DNA of 64,000 bases from Micromonospora lupini str. Lupac 08 (GCF_000297395.2 NZ_HF570108.1:1588611-1652610); one strand, 5' to 3'. Numbered from the stretch's first letter, positions 47,398 to 56,512 are shown. Notes: generated from the sequence alone by a model not told the origin. Numbers and translations are program-made.

Positions 47398-48147
47398 ATG
47401 CCGGAGATGGTGCAGCCCCAGGTCAAGTTGATCGCGTGGACCCAGTTCGCGGCCCCGGACGACGTGCCGTGGTCGACCGACGCCGAGGGCGGCCAGGCGC
47501 TCGCCGAGTTCGCCGGACGGGCCTGCTACCAGTCCTGGAAGAAGCCGAACCCGGCCACCGCCACCAACGCCGGCTACCTGGCGCACATTCTCGACGTCGG
47601 CCACCTGAGCGTGCTGGAGCACGGCTCGGTGACCTTCTACTTCACCGGGGTCTCCCGCTCCTTCACCCACGAGCTGATCCGGCACCGGCACTTCTCGTAC
47701 TCCCAGCTCTCGCAGCGCTACGTCCCCGAGCGGGACGCGGCAATGGTCGAGCCGGCGGTCATCGCCGAGGACCCCGAGCTGCACAAGCGCTTCACCGAGG
47801 CTGCCGAGGCGAGCGTGCGGGCGTACACCGAGTTGCTGGAGGGTCTCGAGCAGCGCTTCTCCGACGAGCCGAACCCGACACTGCGCCGCAAGCAGGCCCG
47901 GCAGGCGGCCCGCGCGGTGCTGCCGAACGCCACCGAGACGCGGATCGTGGTCACCGGCAACTACCGGGCGTGGCGGCACTTCGTCGCGATGCGGGCCACC
48001 GAGCACGCCGACGTGGAGATCCGTGAGCTGGCCGTGGAGTGCCTGCGCCAGCTCCAGACGGTGGCGCCGAACGTCTTCGCCGACTTCGTGATCTCCACGC
48101 TGCCGGACGGCACCGAGGTGGCGGCCAGCCCGCACGAGGCGTCCTGA
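47398..48147 (+). CDS. thyX: FAD-dependent thymidylate synthase
   Basis: A 249-aa ThyX. The family-defining motif [14 protein letters not shown] is present, with [31 protein letters not shown] before it and [20 protein letters not shown] in the C-terminal half. It makes dTMP using FAD and methylenetetrahydrofolate. ATG at 47398 is preferred (a second ATG lies three codons on). thyX-dapB/dapA proximity is conserved in actinobacteria. Confidence 0.96.
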   Translation: MPEMVQPQVKLIAWTQFAAPDDVPWSTDAEGGQALAEFAGRACYQSWKKPNPATATNAGYLAHILDVGHLSVLEHGSVTFYFTGVSRSFTHELIRHRHFSYSQLSQRYVPERDAAMVEPAVIAEDPELHKRFTEAAEASVRAYTELLEGLEQRFSDEPNPTLRRKQARQAARAVLPNATETRIVVTGNYRAWRHFVAMRATEHADVEIRELAVECLRQLQTVAPNVFADFVISTLPDGTEVAASPHEAS

Positions 48148-48181
48148 GCCCTTCCCCGGCGGGCTCCGGCTGGTCGTCCGC

Positions 48182-48187
48182 TAGGTT
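48182..48187 (+). promoter_or_regulatory. Putative -10 of dapA
   Basis: TAGGTT lies 7 nt before the dapA ATG. The GGAGGG between them is too close to act as a normal ribosome binding site. Confidence 0.4.
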
Positions 48188-48194
48188 GGAGGGT

Positions 48195-49121
48195 ATGACG
48201 CACGACCACCCCGACGCCGCGGCCCGACCGGTGTCCCGCCCCTTCGGCCGGGTGCTCACGGCCATGGTGAGCCCGTTCACGCCCGACGGCTCGCTCGACC
48301 TCGACGGCGCCGCCCGGCTGGCGAGCCACCTGGTCGACGAGCAGGGCAACGACGCGCTGGTGGTCAACGGCACCACCGGCGAGTCGCCGACCACCACCGA
48401 CGCGGAGAAGGAACGCCTGATCCGGGCAGTGGTGGAGGCCGTCGGTGACCGGGCCAGGGTCGTCGCCGGGATCGGCACCAACGACACCCGGCACACCATC
48501 GAGTTGGCCGCCGCCGCCGAGAAGGCCGGCGCGCACGGCCTGCTCGTGGTCACCCCGTACTACAACAAGCCGCCGCAGAGCGGCCTGCTGCGGCACTTCA
48601 CCGCCGTGGCCGACGCCAGCGGACTGCCGGTGATGCTGTACGACATCCCGCACCGCTCCGGCGTGCCGATCGACACCGAGACCCTGGTCCGGCTCGCCGA
48701 CCACGGCCGGATCGTCGCGGTCAAGGACGCCAAGGGTGACCTGACCGCCACCAGCTGGGTGACCAGCCGTACCGGCCTCGCCTTCTACAGCGGCGAGGAC
48801 GCGCTCACCCTGCCGGCGCTGGCCGTCGGTTGCGTGGGCGTGGTCGGCACCTCGACGCACTTCACCGGGGCGCTGACCGCAGAGATGATCGAGGCGTACG
48901 ACGCGGGGGACATGCCGGCCGCGCTTGCCCTGCACCGGCGGCTGCTGCCGCTGTTCACCGGCATCTTCCGCACCCAGGGCACCATCCTGGTCAAGGCGGG
49001 CCTGGCGTCGCTGGGCCTGCCGGCCGGCCCGGTGCGACCCCCGCTCGTGGACGCCACCGACGACGAGATCGCCCAGCTGCGCGCGGACTTCGCGGCAGCG
49101 GGCCTGGAGTTGCCCGAATGA
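48195..49121 (+). CDS. dapA: 4-hydroxy-tetrahydrodipicolinate synthase
   Basis: A 308-aa class-I aldolase of lysine biosynthesis. VVNGTTGESPTTTDAEK, VVTPYYNKPPQSGLLRHF (catalytic Tyr), YDIPHRSGVPI and VAVKDAKGDL (Schiff-base Lys) are all present. Its stop overlaps a 19-codon ORF that leads into rnj, so the two may be co-translated. Confidence 0.95.
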   Translation: MTHDHPDAAARPVSRPFGRVLTAMVSPFTPDGSLDLDGAARLASHLVDEQGNDALVVNGTTGESPTTTDAEKERLIRAVVEAVGDRARVVAGIGTNDTRHTIELAAAAEKAGAHGLLVVTPYYNKPPQSGLLRHFTAVADASGLPVMLYDIPHRSGVPIDTETLVRLADHGRIVAVKDAKGDLTATSWVTSRTGLAFYSGEDALTLPALAVGCVGVVGTSTHFTGALTAEMIEAYDAGDMPAALALHRRLLPLFTGIFRTQGTILVKAGLASLGLPAGPVRPPLVDATDDEIAQLRADFAAAGLELPE

Positions 49122-49177
49122 TCGAACGACACGATGGGCGCCGAGTGACGGCGTCGCAGAATGAGGTGGACGCGTGA
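49118..49177 (+). CDS. 19-codon linker ORF between dapA and rnj
   Basis: ATG at 49118 overlaps the dapA stop (ATGA), and after MIERHDGRRVTASQNEVDA its TGA overlaps the GTG of rnj (GTGA). It exactly fills the gap. It may be a translational relay or an accident of overlapping signals; no similarity is recognised. Confidence 0.25.
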   Translation: MIERHDGRRVTASQNEVDA

Positions 49178-50862
49178 CCGAGGCGCACATCGAGGCGGAG
49201 CTACCCCCGCCGCTGCCGGAAGGCGGCCTGCGGATCATCCCGCTCGGCGGGCTCGGTGCCATCGGTCGGAACATGACCGTCTTCGAGTACGACGGCAAGT
49301 TGCTGATCGTCGACTGCGGGGTCCTGTTCCCCGACGTCGAGCAACCGGGCGTGGATCTGATCCTGCCCGACTTCGGTCCGATCCTGGACCGGCTGGCCGA
49401 CGTCCAGGCGATCGTGCTGACCCATGGTCACGAGGACCACATCGGCGCGGTGCCGTACCTGCTCGCCCACAAGCCCGACATCCCGCTGGTCGGCTCACAG
49501 TTCACCCTCGCCCTGGTCGAGGCGAAGCTGGCCGAGCGGCGGATCCAGCCGTACACGCTCACCGTGCGCGAGGGCGGCCGGGAACGCCTCGGCCCGTTCG
49601 AGTGTGAGTTCTTCGCGGTCAACCACTCCATCCCGGACGCGCTCGCGGTGGCCATCCGCACCCCGGCCGGCCTGGTGCTGCACACCGGCGACTTCAAGAT
49701 GGACCAGCTCCCGCTGGACGGCCGGATCACCGACCTGGCCGGTTTCGCCCGGCTCGGCGCCGAGGGCGTCGACCTGCTGCTGTCCGACTCCACCAACGCG
49801 GAGATCCCCGGCTTCGTCACCCCGGAGCGGGAGATCGGTCCGGTGCTCGACTCGATCTTCGCGAAGGCCAAGGGCCGGATCATCGTGGCCTCGTTCGCCT
49901 CGCACGTGCACCGGGTGCAGCAGGTGTTCGACTCCGCCGCCGAGCACGGCCGCAAGGTCGCGCTGATCGGCCGGTCCATGGTGCGCAACATGGGCATCGC
50001 GCGGGACCTCGGCCTGCTCAACATCCCGGCCGGCCTGGTCGTCGGCATCGAGGAGGCGACCACGCTGCCGCCGGAGCAGATCGTGCTGATGTCCACGGGT
50101 TCGCAGGGTGAGCCGATGAGCGCGCTGGGCCGCATGGCCAGCGGCGATCACCGGCACATCACCATCGCACCCGGCGACACAGTCGTGCTCGCGTCCTCGC
50201 TCGTGCCGGGCAACGAGACCTCGGTGTACCGGGTCATCAACCGGCTCGCCCGGGCCGGCGCGGTGGTCGTGCACAAGGACGTCGCGAAGGTGCACGTCTC
50301 CGGGCACGCCCCGGCCGGCGAACTGCTCTACCTGCTCAACGTGGTCCGGCCCAGCAACCTGATGCCCGTACACGGGGAGTGGCGGCACCTGCGCGCCCAC
50401 GCCCGCCTCGGCATCGAGTCCGGGGTGGCCGCCGATCGGGTGGTGCTCTGCGAGGACGGCGACGTCGTCGACCTCGTCGAGGGCCGGGCCAGCCTCGTCG
50501 GGCACGTGAAGAGCCGGTACGTCTACGTCGACGGTCTCGCCGTCGGCGACGTCAGCGAGTCGCTGCTCACCGAACGGCGGATCCTCGGCGACGGCGGTTT
50601 CATCGCCACCACGGTGGTCGTCGACTCGGTCACCGGCAAGGTCGTCGCCGGCCCGACGTTGTCCGCGAAGGGCTTCTCCGAGGACCCGGAGGCGTTCAAC
50701 CCGGTGATCCCCCTGGTCACCGAGGCGCTCAACCGGGCGGCCGCGGACGGGATCACCGACCCGCACCAGCTTCAGCAGATCGTCCGGCGGACCGTGGGGC
50801 GGTGGGTCAACGACGCGTACCGGCGGCGGCCCATGATCGTGCCCACCGTCGTCGAGGTCTGA
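49174..50862 (+). CDS. rnj: Ribonuclease J
   Basis: A 562-aa metallo-beta-lactamase/beta-CASP nuclease. Zinc motif LTHGHEDHIGAVPYL, VNHSIPDALAVAI, LLHTGDFKMD-like LVLHTGDFKMDQLPLDG, SDSTNAEIPG, beta-CASP segments IVASFASHVHRVQQ and STGSQGEPMSALGRMA, then HVSGHAPAGELLYLLNVVRP. It has 5'-exo and endonuclease activity in mRNA decay and rRNA maturation. rnj follows dapA throughout actinobacteria. Confidence 0.95.
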   Translation: MTEAHIEAELPPPLPEGGLRIIPLGGLGAIGRNMTVFEYDGKLLIVDCGVLFPDVEQPGVDLILPDFGPILDRLADVQAIVLTHGHEDHIGAVPYLLAHKPDIPLVGSQFTLALVEAKLAERRIQPYTLTVREGGRERLGPFECEFFAVNHSIPDALAVAIRTPAGLVLHTGDFKMDQLPLDGRITDLAGFARLGAEGVDLLLSDSTNAEIPGFVTPEREIGPVLDSIFAKAKGRIIVASFASHVHRVQQVFDSAAEHGRKVALIGRSMVRNMGIARDLGLLNIPAGLVVGIEEATTLPPEQIVLMSTGSQGEPMSALGRMASGDHRHITIAPGDTVVLASSLVPGNETSVYRVINRLARAGAVVVHKDVAKVHVSGHAPAGELLYLLNVVRPSNLMPVHGEWRHLRAHARLGIESGVAADRVVLCEDGDVVDLVEGRASLVGHVKSRYVYVDGLAVGDVSESLLTERRILGDGGFIATTVVVDSVTGKVVAGPTLSAKGFSEDPEAFNPVIPLVTEALNRAAADGITDPHQLQQIVRRTVGRWVNDAYRRRPMIVPTVVEV

Positions 50863-50875
50863 GCACGTCGCGCTG

Positions 50876-50907
50876 ACGCCGGTCCACCCGATCGGGTGGG
50901 CCGGCGT
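50876..50907 (+). terminator. Hairpin after rnj
   Basis: ACGCCGGTCCACCC and GGGTGGGCCGGCGT form a 14-bp stem with one G-U pair and a GATC loop, 14 nt after the rnj stop. Confidence 0.7.
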
Positions 50908-50927
50908 CGCCGTGTCGGCCGCCCGGC

Positions 50928-50995
50928 GGTCAGGGCAGGTCGGGCCGCTTCGCGGTCAGGGCAGGTCGGGCCGCTTCACGGTCAGGGCAGGTCGG
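50928..50995. repeat. 26-bp tandem repeat duplicating the end of the YbjN gene
   Basis: GGTCAGGGCAGGTCGGGCCG begins at 50928, 50954 and 50980. The third copy is the coding end (Asp-Leu-Pro-stop on the minus strand) of the YbjN-type gene; the other two are out-of-gene copies, each with its own stop codon. Confidence 0.85.
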
Positions 50996-52673
50996 CCACC
51001 GCTTCGGCGTACGCGACGCCGGTGGCGATCGCGGCGTCCACCAGCACCAGCAGTTGCGCCGGCGCCACCCCGTGGGTCAGGTCGGTCGCCACGTCCCCGG
51101 CGAGCACGATCTCCGCGTCGAGGTCGTGCGCGTACGCCTTGGGCAGCAGCCGGTCGTGGTTCCAGGCGTTGCAGAAGGCGTACGCCTCGGCGCGGCGCGC
51201 GGTCGGCAGCCGGCGGGCGGCCATCGCCCGGGTGTGCAGCACCTCGCCGCGTTCGCCGGCCCGGCGGAACTGGATCACCGCCGCACCCCACCGGCCGACC
51301 ACTGTGCCGCCGTCGTCGACCAGGTACCTGTCGCCGCGGCGGTCAAGCGTCGAGGTGATCATGTCGACGGTGAGCGCCATCACTTCCCGCTCGGGCGCTG
51401 CGTCCGCGCCGGCGTCGGCAGCGCCAGCCTCGGGGCCGGACCGGTCCCCGCCGGCCTCATCCCCGCCGGGCGCGTCGTCGGCCTCGTCGTCGGCGGGCAG
51501 TGGCACCGCCGCCGCGGACGGGCGCTCGGCCAGCCAGGCCGCCATCCGGCCGGACTGGTGACCGGTGCCGTTGCGGGCGTCGAAGCTGCCCGCCAGGTCG
51601 GTCGCGAGGCCGAGCAGCAGCGCGCCGAGGGTGGCCACGTCCAGCTCGGTGGCCGGGCGTTCGGCGTACGCCGGGCGGTGCACCGTCCGGTCACCAAGCC
51701 CCGCCTCGTCGGCCAGCGCGCAGACCAGCGCCCCCGCGGCGGCGAACTCCATCGCGGCCAGGTCGTCGGTGGGCCGGTCCAGTCGGGGCAACTGCTCGGT
51801 CAGGATGGCCAGCCCGCGTTCGAGGTGCCCGCCGAGCGCGCAGAACCGCAGGTGCGTGGCGAGGTACGGGAAGGCGGAACGCTCGTGCCGGTGCCGCCGG
51901 TACGCCCGCACGTGCGCCGCCGCGGCCTGCTCGGGCTCACCGACCCGCAACAGCGGCAGCAGCCCGGCGACCAGCGCCCGCTCGGGCTGGTCGGTGCACT
52001 CCTGCGCCTCGGTGTCGGCCGCCTCCAGCTCGGTGCGGGCGGCCTGCCACTCACCCCAGCCGGCGAGCAGCTCCGCGCGCCGGGCCGGGGCGCAACCCGG
52101 GCACCCACCGGCCGGCCCGGGACGCGCGCCCGCCCAGCCCTGGTAGAAGTGGCGGGCGGTGGGCTCGTCGCCGAGGTGGTCGGCGACCCGGCAGCGCAGC
52201 TCGGCGACCGTCGGCGCGTCGGGTCCGTCGGCCCCCACCCGGTGGGCCAGGTCGTCGAGCAGGAGCCGGGTCTGGTCCAGCCCGACACGGGGAGTGCCGA
52301 GCAGCGCCTCCACCGCGTAGCGCTGGTAGCGCGGCAGCAGCTCGGTCTCGGCGTCGGTGAGCAGCGCGGGCCACCGGTCGGCGGCGGCCCGGCAGCGTCG
52401 CAGCGGCTCGATCAGCCGCCACCGTTCGCCGTGCAGCAGGTACGCCTCGATCAGGGCGAACCGGGCGTCGATCGCGGACCTGACGTCTCCGGTGGCGTCG
52501 GCCCGTTCGGCGACCCGTTCCAGGGCGACCAGCCGACCTGGCGCATCGGGCAGGTCCCGCGCGTCGGCGAGCGCCGCCACCAGCGCCGCGCTGCTCTGAC
52601 CTGCGACCCGGCCGTCGGAGGGATCATCCGCCCGGTCGGTGCGGCTGCCCGTCGTCTCCTCCCGCCCGGTCAC
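50982..52673 (-). CDS. Large YbjN-domain protein with helical repeat N-terminus
   Basis: A 563-aa protein. Residues about 30-350 are Ala/Leu/Arg-rich helical repeats resembling TPRs (ALERVAERADATGDVRSAIDARFALIEAYLLHGERW) with one CPGC pair. An acidic low-complexity linker (about 390-430) precedes a C-terminal YbjN domain: GDRYLVDDGGTVVGRWGAAVIQF, then AEAYAFCNAWNHDRLLPKAYAHDLDAEIVLAGDVATDLTHGVAPAQL. The same C-terminal domain forms the entire upstream gene. GTG at 52673 overlaps that gene's stop (GTGA). YbjN domains resemble type III secretion chaperone folds; no target is known. Confidence 0.72.
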   Translation of the reverse strand: MTGREETTGSRTDRADDPSDGRVAGQSSAALVAALADARDLPDAPGRLVALERVAERADATGDVRSAIDARFALIEAYLLHGERWRLIEPLRRCRAAADRWPALLTDAETELLPRYQRYAVEALLGTPRVGLDQTRLLLDDLAHRVGADGPDAPTVAELRCRVADHLGDEPTARHFYQGWAGARPGPAGGCPGCAPARRAELLAGWGEWQAARTELEAADTEAQECTDQPERALVAGLLPLLRVGEPEQAAAAHVRAYRRHRHERSAFPYLATHLRFCALGGHLERGLAILTEQLPRLDRPTDDLAAMEFAAAGALVCALADEAGLGDRTVHRPAYAERPATELDVATLGALLLGLATDLAGSFDARNGTGHQSGRMAAWLAERPSAAAVPLPADDEADDAPGGDEAGGDRSGPEAGAADAGADAAPEREVMALTVDMITSTLDRRGDRYLVDDGGTVVGRWGAAVIQFRRAGERGEVLHTRAMAARRLPTARRAEAYAFCNAWNHDRLLPKAYAHDLDAEIVLAGDVATDLTHGVAPAQLLVLVDAAIATGVAYAEAVADLP

Positions 52674-53140
52674 GTCGACACCGCTCCGGGCAGCCGGCCG
52701 ACGGCGACGGCGAGCTGGCAGCCGGTCGTGATGCCACAGTCGAGCAGTTGGTCGAGCTGGTGCGGCGTGACCCCGCGCTCCAGGTCGGTGATCACCTCAC
52801 CGTAGATCCGGGCGTGGCCGCCGTCGTCGACGTGCACGAACGCCTTCGGCCAGAGCCGGTCGTGGTTCCACGCGTTGCAGAACGCGTACAGGGCGGGCAC
52901 CTGCTCGATCCCGAAGGCGGGCGCGACCATCGTGCGGACCTGGAGCACCTCGCCGGCCGCCCCGAGACGCAGGAACCAGATCAGGTTGTCGTCGAAGCGG
53001 CCGACGAGGTCACCGTTCACGGCACGGCCGACCGACCGGCCACGCGCGGCGAGCACCGCGGCGACCAGCTCGCCGGTCAGCGGGCGCAACCGGTCGGGGT
53101 GCCCGGCCAGCGGATCGTCCTCGAGTCTCGGCGACGCCAT
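52670..53140 (-). CDS. YbjN-domain protein
   Basis: A 156-aa protein almost entirely one YbjN domain: GDLVGRFDDNLIWFLRLGAAGEVLQVRTMVAP, then ALYAFCNAWNHDRLWPKAFVHVDDGGHARIYGEVITDLERGVTPHQLDQLL. It shares the AFCNAWNHDRL-PKA motif with the C-terminus of its downstream neighbour, so the pair arose by duplication. ATG at 53140 is preceded by AGAAGGGA. Divergent from ftsK. Confidence 0.78.
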   Translation of the reverse strand: MASPRLEDDPLAGHPDRLRPLTGELVAAVLAARGRSVGRAVNGDLVGRFDDNLIWFLRLGAAGEVLQVRTMVAPAFGIEQVPALYAFCNAWNHDRLWPKAFVHVDDGGHARIYGEVITDLERGVTPHQLDQLLDCGITTGCQLAVAVGRLPGAVST

Positions 53141-53241
53141 CGGGCATCCCTTCTGAGGCGGATATCACGGCCGGCGGCGGGGTCCGTGCTGCGACGCGCG
53201 GACACGACCCGGAAAAGCGGCGATCTGCCCGGCCCCACCGT

Positions 53242-53247
53242 TACCGT
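53242..53247 (+). promoter_or_regulatory. Putative -10 of ftsK
   Basis: TACCGT lies 6 nt before the ftsK ATG, again the leaderless spacing. Confidence 0.4.
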
Positions 53248-53253
53248 GACTCT

Positions 53254-55716
53254 ATGGCGGGCCGTACCTCTCAGGCGAGCCGGCGACGCGGCGCGTCGCC
53301 GCGCGGTGGCACCAACAGCCGTGCCCGTCAACCGGCGAAGAAGACTCGGGCGCCGGTACGCCGACGCACCACACCCGCCCGTCCGGGGCCGGCCGTCTAC
53401 GTTGGTCGCGCGGTCGGCGCACTGTGGATGGGGCTGGCCCACGGGATGGGGTGGGCGGTGCGGGCCGCCGGCCGGCAGGCCGCCTCCGCCCGCGACCTCG
53501 ACCCCGAGCACCGTCGCGACGGCGGCGGGTTGCTGCTGTTCGGGTTGGCCCTGCTCAGCGCCGTCGCGCTGTGGTTCTCCGGAGCGGGCCCGGTGGGCGC
53601 GCGGCTGGCCGACACGATCCGGCTGTTCCTGGGCGCGATCTCCGTGGTGGTGCCGGTGCTGCTGATGATCGGGGCCTGGCGGCTGATGCGCCAGCCGGCC
53701 GATCCGGAGCACCGGGGTCGCGGGTTGATCGGGTGGGGTTCGCTGCTGGTGTCGACCGCGGCGCTGCTCCAGATCGGTCAGGACCCGACGGACACGGTGC
53801 AGCGTGACTACGCCGGTGGGCTGGTCGGCGCCGGCGTGGGCGGGTTGCTGGAGCGGGCGGTCACCGCGTGGGTGGCCGTACCGTTGCTGATCCTGCTGCT
53901 GCTCTTCGGCCTGCTCGTGGTGACCGCGACGCCGATCAACAAGATCCCCGAGCGACTGGGTCTGCTCGCTGGAAGCCTGGTGGCGACACCGGACGTGGTC
54001 GTCGGCGAAGAGACCGACGAGACGGTCCTCAACCGACCGGCCCGCAAGCGGCCGGCGAAGCGGATGCCCCCTCCACTGGACCCGGACGACTTCGAGGACC
54101 TGGAGGGCGCCGACCTCCAGGAGACGATGGTCCTGCCGCGCAAGGCGCCGGCGAAGGTGCCGGCGAGCCGCAAGCCCGCCGAGCCGCCGGAGCACTCGCC
54201 CGCGCCCACCCGCGCCGAGCAGCTCGCGTTGACCGGGCTGTCCGGCGACTACACCCTGCCGCCGGCGAACATGCTCAGCGCCGGCGCCGCCGCGAAGACC
54301 CGCAGCAAGGCCAACGACGAGGTGATCGCCGCGTTGACAGGCGTCTTCGACCAGTTCGACGTGGACGCCGCGGTCACCGGCTTCACCCGTGGCCCGACGG
54401 TCACCCGGTACGAGGTGGAGCTGGGCCACGGGGTCAAGGTCGAGCGGATCACCCAGCTCTCCCGCAACATCGCGTACGCGGTGAAGTCGCCGGACGTGCG
54501 GATCCTCAGCCCGATCCCGGGCAAGAGCGCGGTCGGCGTGGAGATCCCGAACACCGACCCGGAGAACGTGGCGCTCGGCGACGTGCTGCGGTCGCGGGCG
54601 GCGACAAGCGACCACCACCCGATGGTGGTGGCGCTCGGCAAGGACATCGAGGGCGGCTACGTGGTGGCCAACCTCGCCAAGATGCCGCACATCCTCATCG
54701 CCGGGGCCACCGGCGCGGGCAAGTCGTCGTGCCTCAACACGCTGCTGGTGTCCATCCTGACCCGGGCCACCCCGGACGAGGTGCGGCTGCTGCTGATCGA
54801 CCCGAAGCGGGTCGAGATGACCGGCTACGAGGGCATCCCGCACCTGGTCACGCCGATCGTGACGAACGCCAAGAAGGCGGCCGACTCGCTGGACTGGGTC
54901 GTGCGCGAGATGGACATGCGCTACGACGACCTCGCCGCCAACGGGGTCCGGCACATCGACGACTTCAACCGCAAGGTCCGCAACGGCGAGATCAAGGCGC
55001 CGCCGGGCAGCGAACGGGAGATGCGTCCGTACCCGTACCTGCTGGTGATCGTGGACGAGCTGGCGGACCTCATGATGGTCGCGCCACGCGACGTGGAGGA
55101 CTCGGTCGTCCGGATCACCCAGCTCGCCCGGGCCGCCGGCATCCACCTGGTGCTGGCCACCCAGCGCCCCTCGGTCGACGTGGTGACCGGTCTGATCAAG
55201 GCGAACGTCCCGTCCCGGCTGGCGTTCGCCACCTCGTCCCTCGCGGACTCCCGGGTCATCCTGGACCAGCCCGGCGCGGAGAAGTTGCTCGGCCGCGGTG
55301 ACGGTCTCTTCCTGCCGATGGGCGCCTCGAAGCCGGTCCGGATCCAGGGCGCCTGGGTGACCGAGCGCGAGATCGCCGACGTGGTGAAGTTCTGCAAGGA
55401 CCAGCGGGAGCCGGAGTTCCGCAAGGACGTGCTGGCCCCGGCGCAGGACAACAAGAAGAAGATCGACGAGGACATCGGCGACGACCTCGACCTGCTGGTG
55501 CAGGCGGTGGAGCTGGTGGTCACCTCGCAGTTCGGCTCCACCTCGATGCTCCAGCGCAAGCTGCGGGTCGGTTTCGCGAAGGCGGGCCGCCTCATGGACC
55601 TCATGGAGACCCGTGGGGTGGTCGGGCCGTCGGAGGGGTCGAAGGCGCGCGACGTGCTGGTCAAGCCGGACGAACTGGACGACGTCCTGTCCGGCCTGCG
55701 CGGCGACGTGGACTGA
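53254..55716 (+). CDS. ftsK: DNA translocase FtsK
   Basis: An 820-aa chromosome-segregation translocase. A basic head is followed by an N-terminal membrane region with about four helices, a Pro/Ala/Glu-rich linker, then the motor: FTRGPTVTRYEVELGHGVKVERI (alpha), Walker A GATGAGKSS near residue 485, Walker B VIVDELADLMM near 598, and the gamma winged helix LLVQAVELVVTSQFGSTSMLQRKLRVGFAKAGRLMDLM. The ATG begins MAGRTSQASRR. It pumps DNA through the division septum. Confidence 0.95.
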   Translation: MAGRTSQASRRRGASPRGGTNSRARQPAKKTRAPVRRRTTPARPGPAVYVGRAVGALWMGLAHGMGWAVRAAGRQAASARDLDPEHRRDGGGLLLFGLALLSAVALWFSGAGPVGARLADTIRLFLGAISVVVPVLLMIGAWRLMRQPADPEHRGRGLIGWGSLLVSTAALLQIGQDPTDTVQRDYAGGLVGAGVGGLLERAVTAWVAVPLLILLLLFGLLVVTATPINKIPERLGLLAGSLVATPDVVVGEETDETVLNRPARKRPAKRMPPPLDPDDFEDLEGADLQETMVLPRKAPAKVPASRKPAEPPEHSPAPTRAEQLALTGLSGDYTLPPANMLSAGAAAKTRSKANDEVIAALTGVFDQFDVDAAVTGFTRGPTVTRYEVELGHGVKVERITQLSRNIAYAVKSPDVRILSPIPGKSAVGVEIPNTDPENVALGDVLRSRAATSDHHPMVVALGKDIEGGYVVANLAKMPHILIAGATGAGKSSCLNTLLVSILTRATPDEVRLLLIDPKRVEMTGYEGIPHLVTPIVTNAKKAADSLDWVVREMDMRYDDLAANGVRHIDDFNRKVRNGEIKAPPGSEREMRPYPYLLVIVDELADLMMVAPRDVEDSVVRITQLARAAGIHLVLATQRPSVDVVTGLIKANVPSRLAFATSSLADSRVILDQPGAEKLLGRGDGLFLPMGASKPVRIQGAWVTEREIADVVKFCKDQREPEFRKDVLAPAQDNKKKIDEDIGDDLDLLVQAVELVVTSQFGSTSMLQRKLRVGFAKAGRLMDLMETRGVVGPSEGSKARDVLVKPDELDDVLSGLRGDVD

Positions 55717-55748
55717 CCGGGCGCGAAGAACCGGTCCCAGACGTACGA

Positions 55749-55775
55749 CGGGCCCGCCGGAAGCCGGCGGGCCCG
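55749..55775. terminator. GC hairpin after ftsK
   Basis: CGGGCCCGCCGG and CCGGCGGGCCCG form a perfect 12-bp stem with an AAG loop. Lies between convergent ftsK and the small membrane-protein gene, so may act in both directions. Confidence 0.8.
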
Positions 55776-55790
55776 CTGAACGTAGAGCGC

Positions 55791-56036
55791 TCAGTTGTTG
55801 ATCAGCGCGCCGATGATCACCAGGCTGATGATCGCGGCGACGACGCTGGCCACGGCGGCGTACCAGCCCAGTGGCTTGTCGCCCAGGACGGCGCCGACGA
55901 CGCCGGCGATCACGCCGAGCACACCGAAGACGATCGGGTTGAGCAGCAGGGCGAGCACCGCGAACACGAAGCCCACGATGGTGAGGATCCGGGCGGCGTT
56001 GGTGCGCTGGCGGGCGGTGCCGGGGACGTCGGCCAT
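55791..56036 (-). CDS. Small membrane protein (DUF4190-like)
   Basis: An 81-aa protein, MADVPGTARQRTNAARILTIVGFVFAVLALLLNPIVFGVLGVIAGVVGAVLGDKPLGWYAAVASVVAAIISLVIIG: an N-terminal basic stretch and three hydrophobic segments. ATG at 56036 is preceded by GGAGGAAGAC. The pattern resembles small DUF4190-type membrane proteins; function unknown. Confidence 0.7.
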   Translation of the reverse strand: MADVPGTARQRTNAARILTIVGFVFAVLALLLNPIVFGVLGVIAGVVGAVLGDKPLGWYAAVASVVAAIISLVIIGALINN

Positions 56037-56111
56037 GTCTTCCTCCGGTGTGAGAGCCTGTGGTGACGGACCGATCACTACCCACTGTGGGCGCAGGTCA
56101 CGCGTCCCTCT

Positions 56112-56426
56112 TCAGTGGAAGATCTTGAGCCCGACCACGCCGGCGATCACCAGCAGCAGGCAGAGGATCCGGGGCAGACTCGCCGACTCGCCGAGCACCA
56201 GCATCCCGACCAGCGCGGTCCCCACCGCGCCGATGCCGACCCAGACCGCGTAACCGGTGCCGACCGGGATGTCGCGCAGCGCGTACGCCAGCCCGGCCAT
56301 GCTCAGCACCAGGGTCACCACGAAGACCACCGACGGAAGCAACCGGCTGAGGCCGGCGCTGCGGTCCAGGGCGATCGCCCAGGCGGTCTCCAGGAATCCT
56401 GAGATCACCAACACCAGCCAGGCCAT
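56112..56426 (-). CDS. SMR-family exporter, SugE/Gdx-like
   Basis: A 104-aa protein with four helices, close in pattern to SugE/Gdx: MAWLVLVISGFLETAWAIALDRSAG with the membrane-buried Glu13, IPVGTGYAVWVGIGAVGTALVGMLVLGESAS and VIAGVVGLKIFH. The Gdx branch exports guanidinium; others export quaternary ammonium compounds. I looked for a guanidine riboswitch upstream and found only a simple GTGGTG/CACCAC hairpin. Confidence 0.85.
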   Translation of the reverse strand: MAWLVLVISGFLETAWAIALDRSAGLSRLLPSVVFVVTLVLSMAGLAYALRDIPVGTGYAVWVGIGAVGTALVGMLVLGESASLPRILCLLLVIAGVVGLKIFH

Positions 56427-56481
56427 CGGCAGACGCTAGCACCGGCCAGGCGGCCGGGGTGGTGACTCCCGCCACCACACG

Positions 56482-56512
56482 TTGACCTCTACCTCACTTC
56501 AACTTGCAGTAT
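56482..56512 (+). promoter_or_regulatory. Putative promoter of the cyclodeaminase-like gene
   Basis: TTGACC (56482-56487) and CAGTAT (56507-56512) are 19 nt apart; the -10 ends 6 nt before the ATG. Confidence 0.4.
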
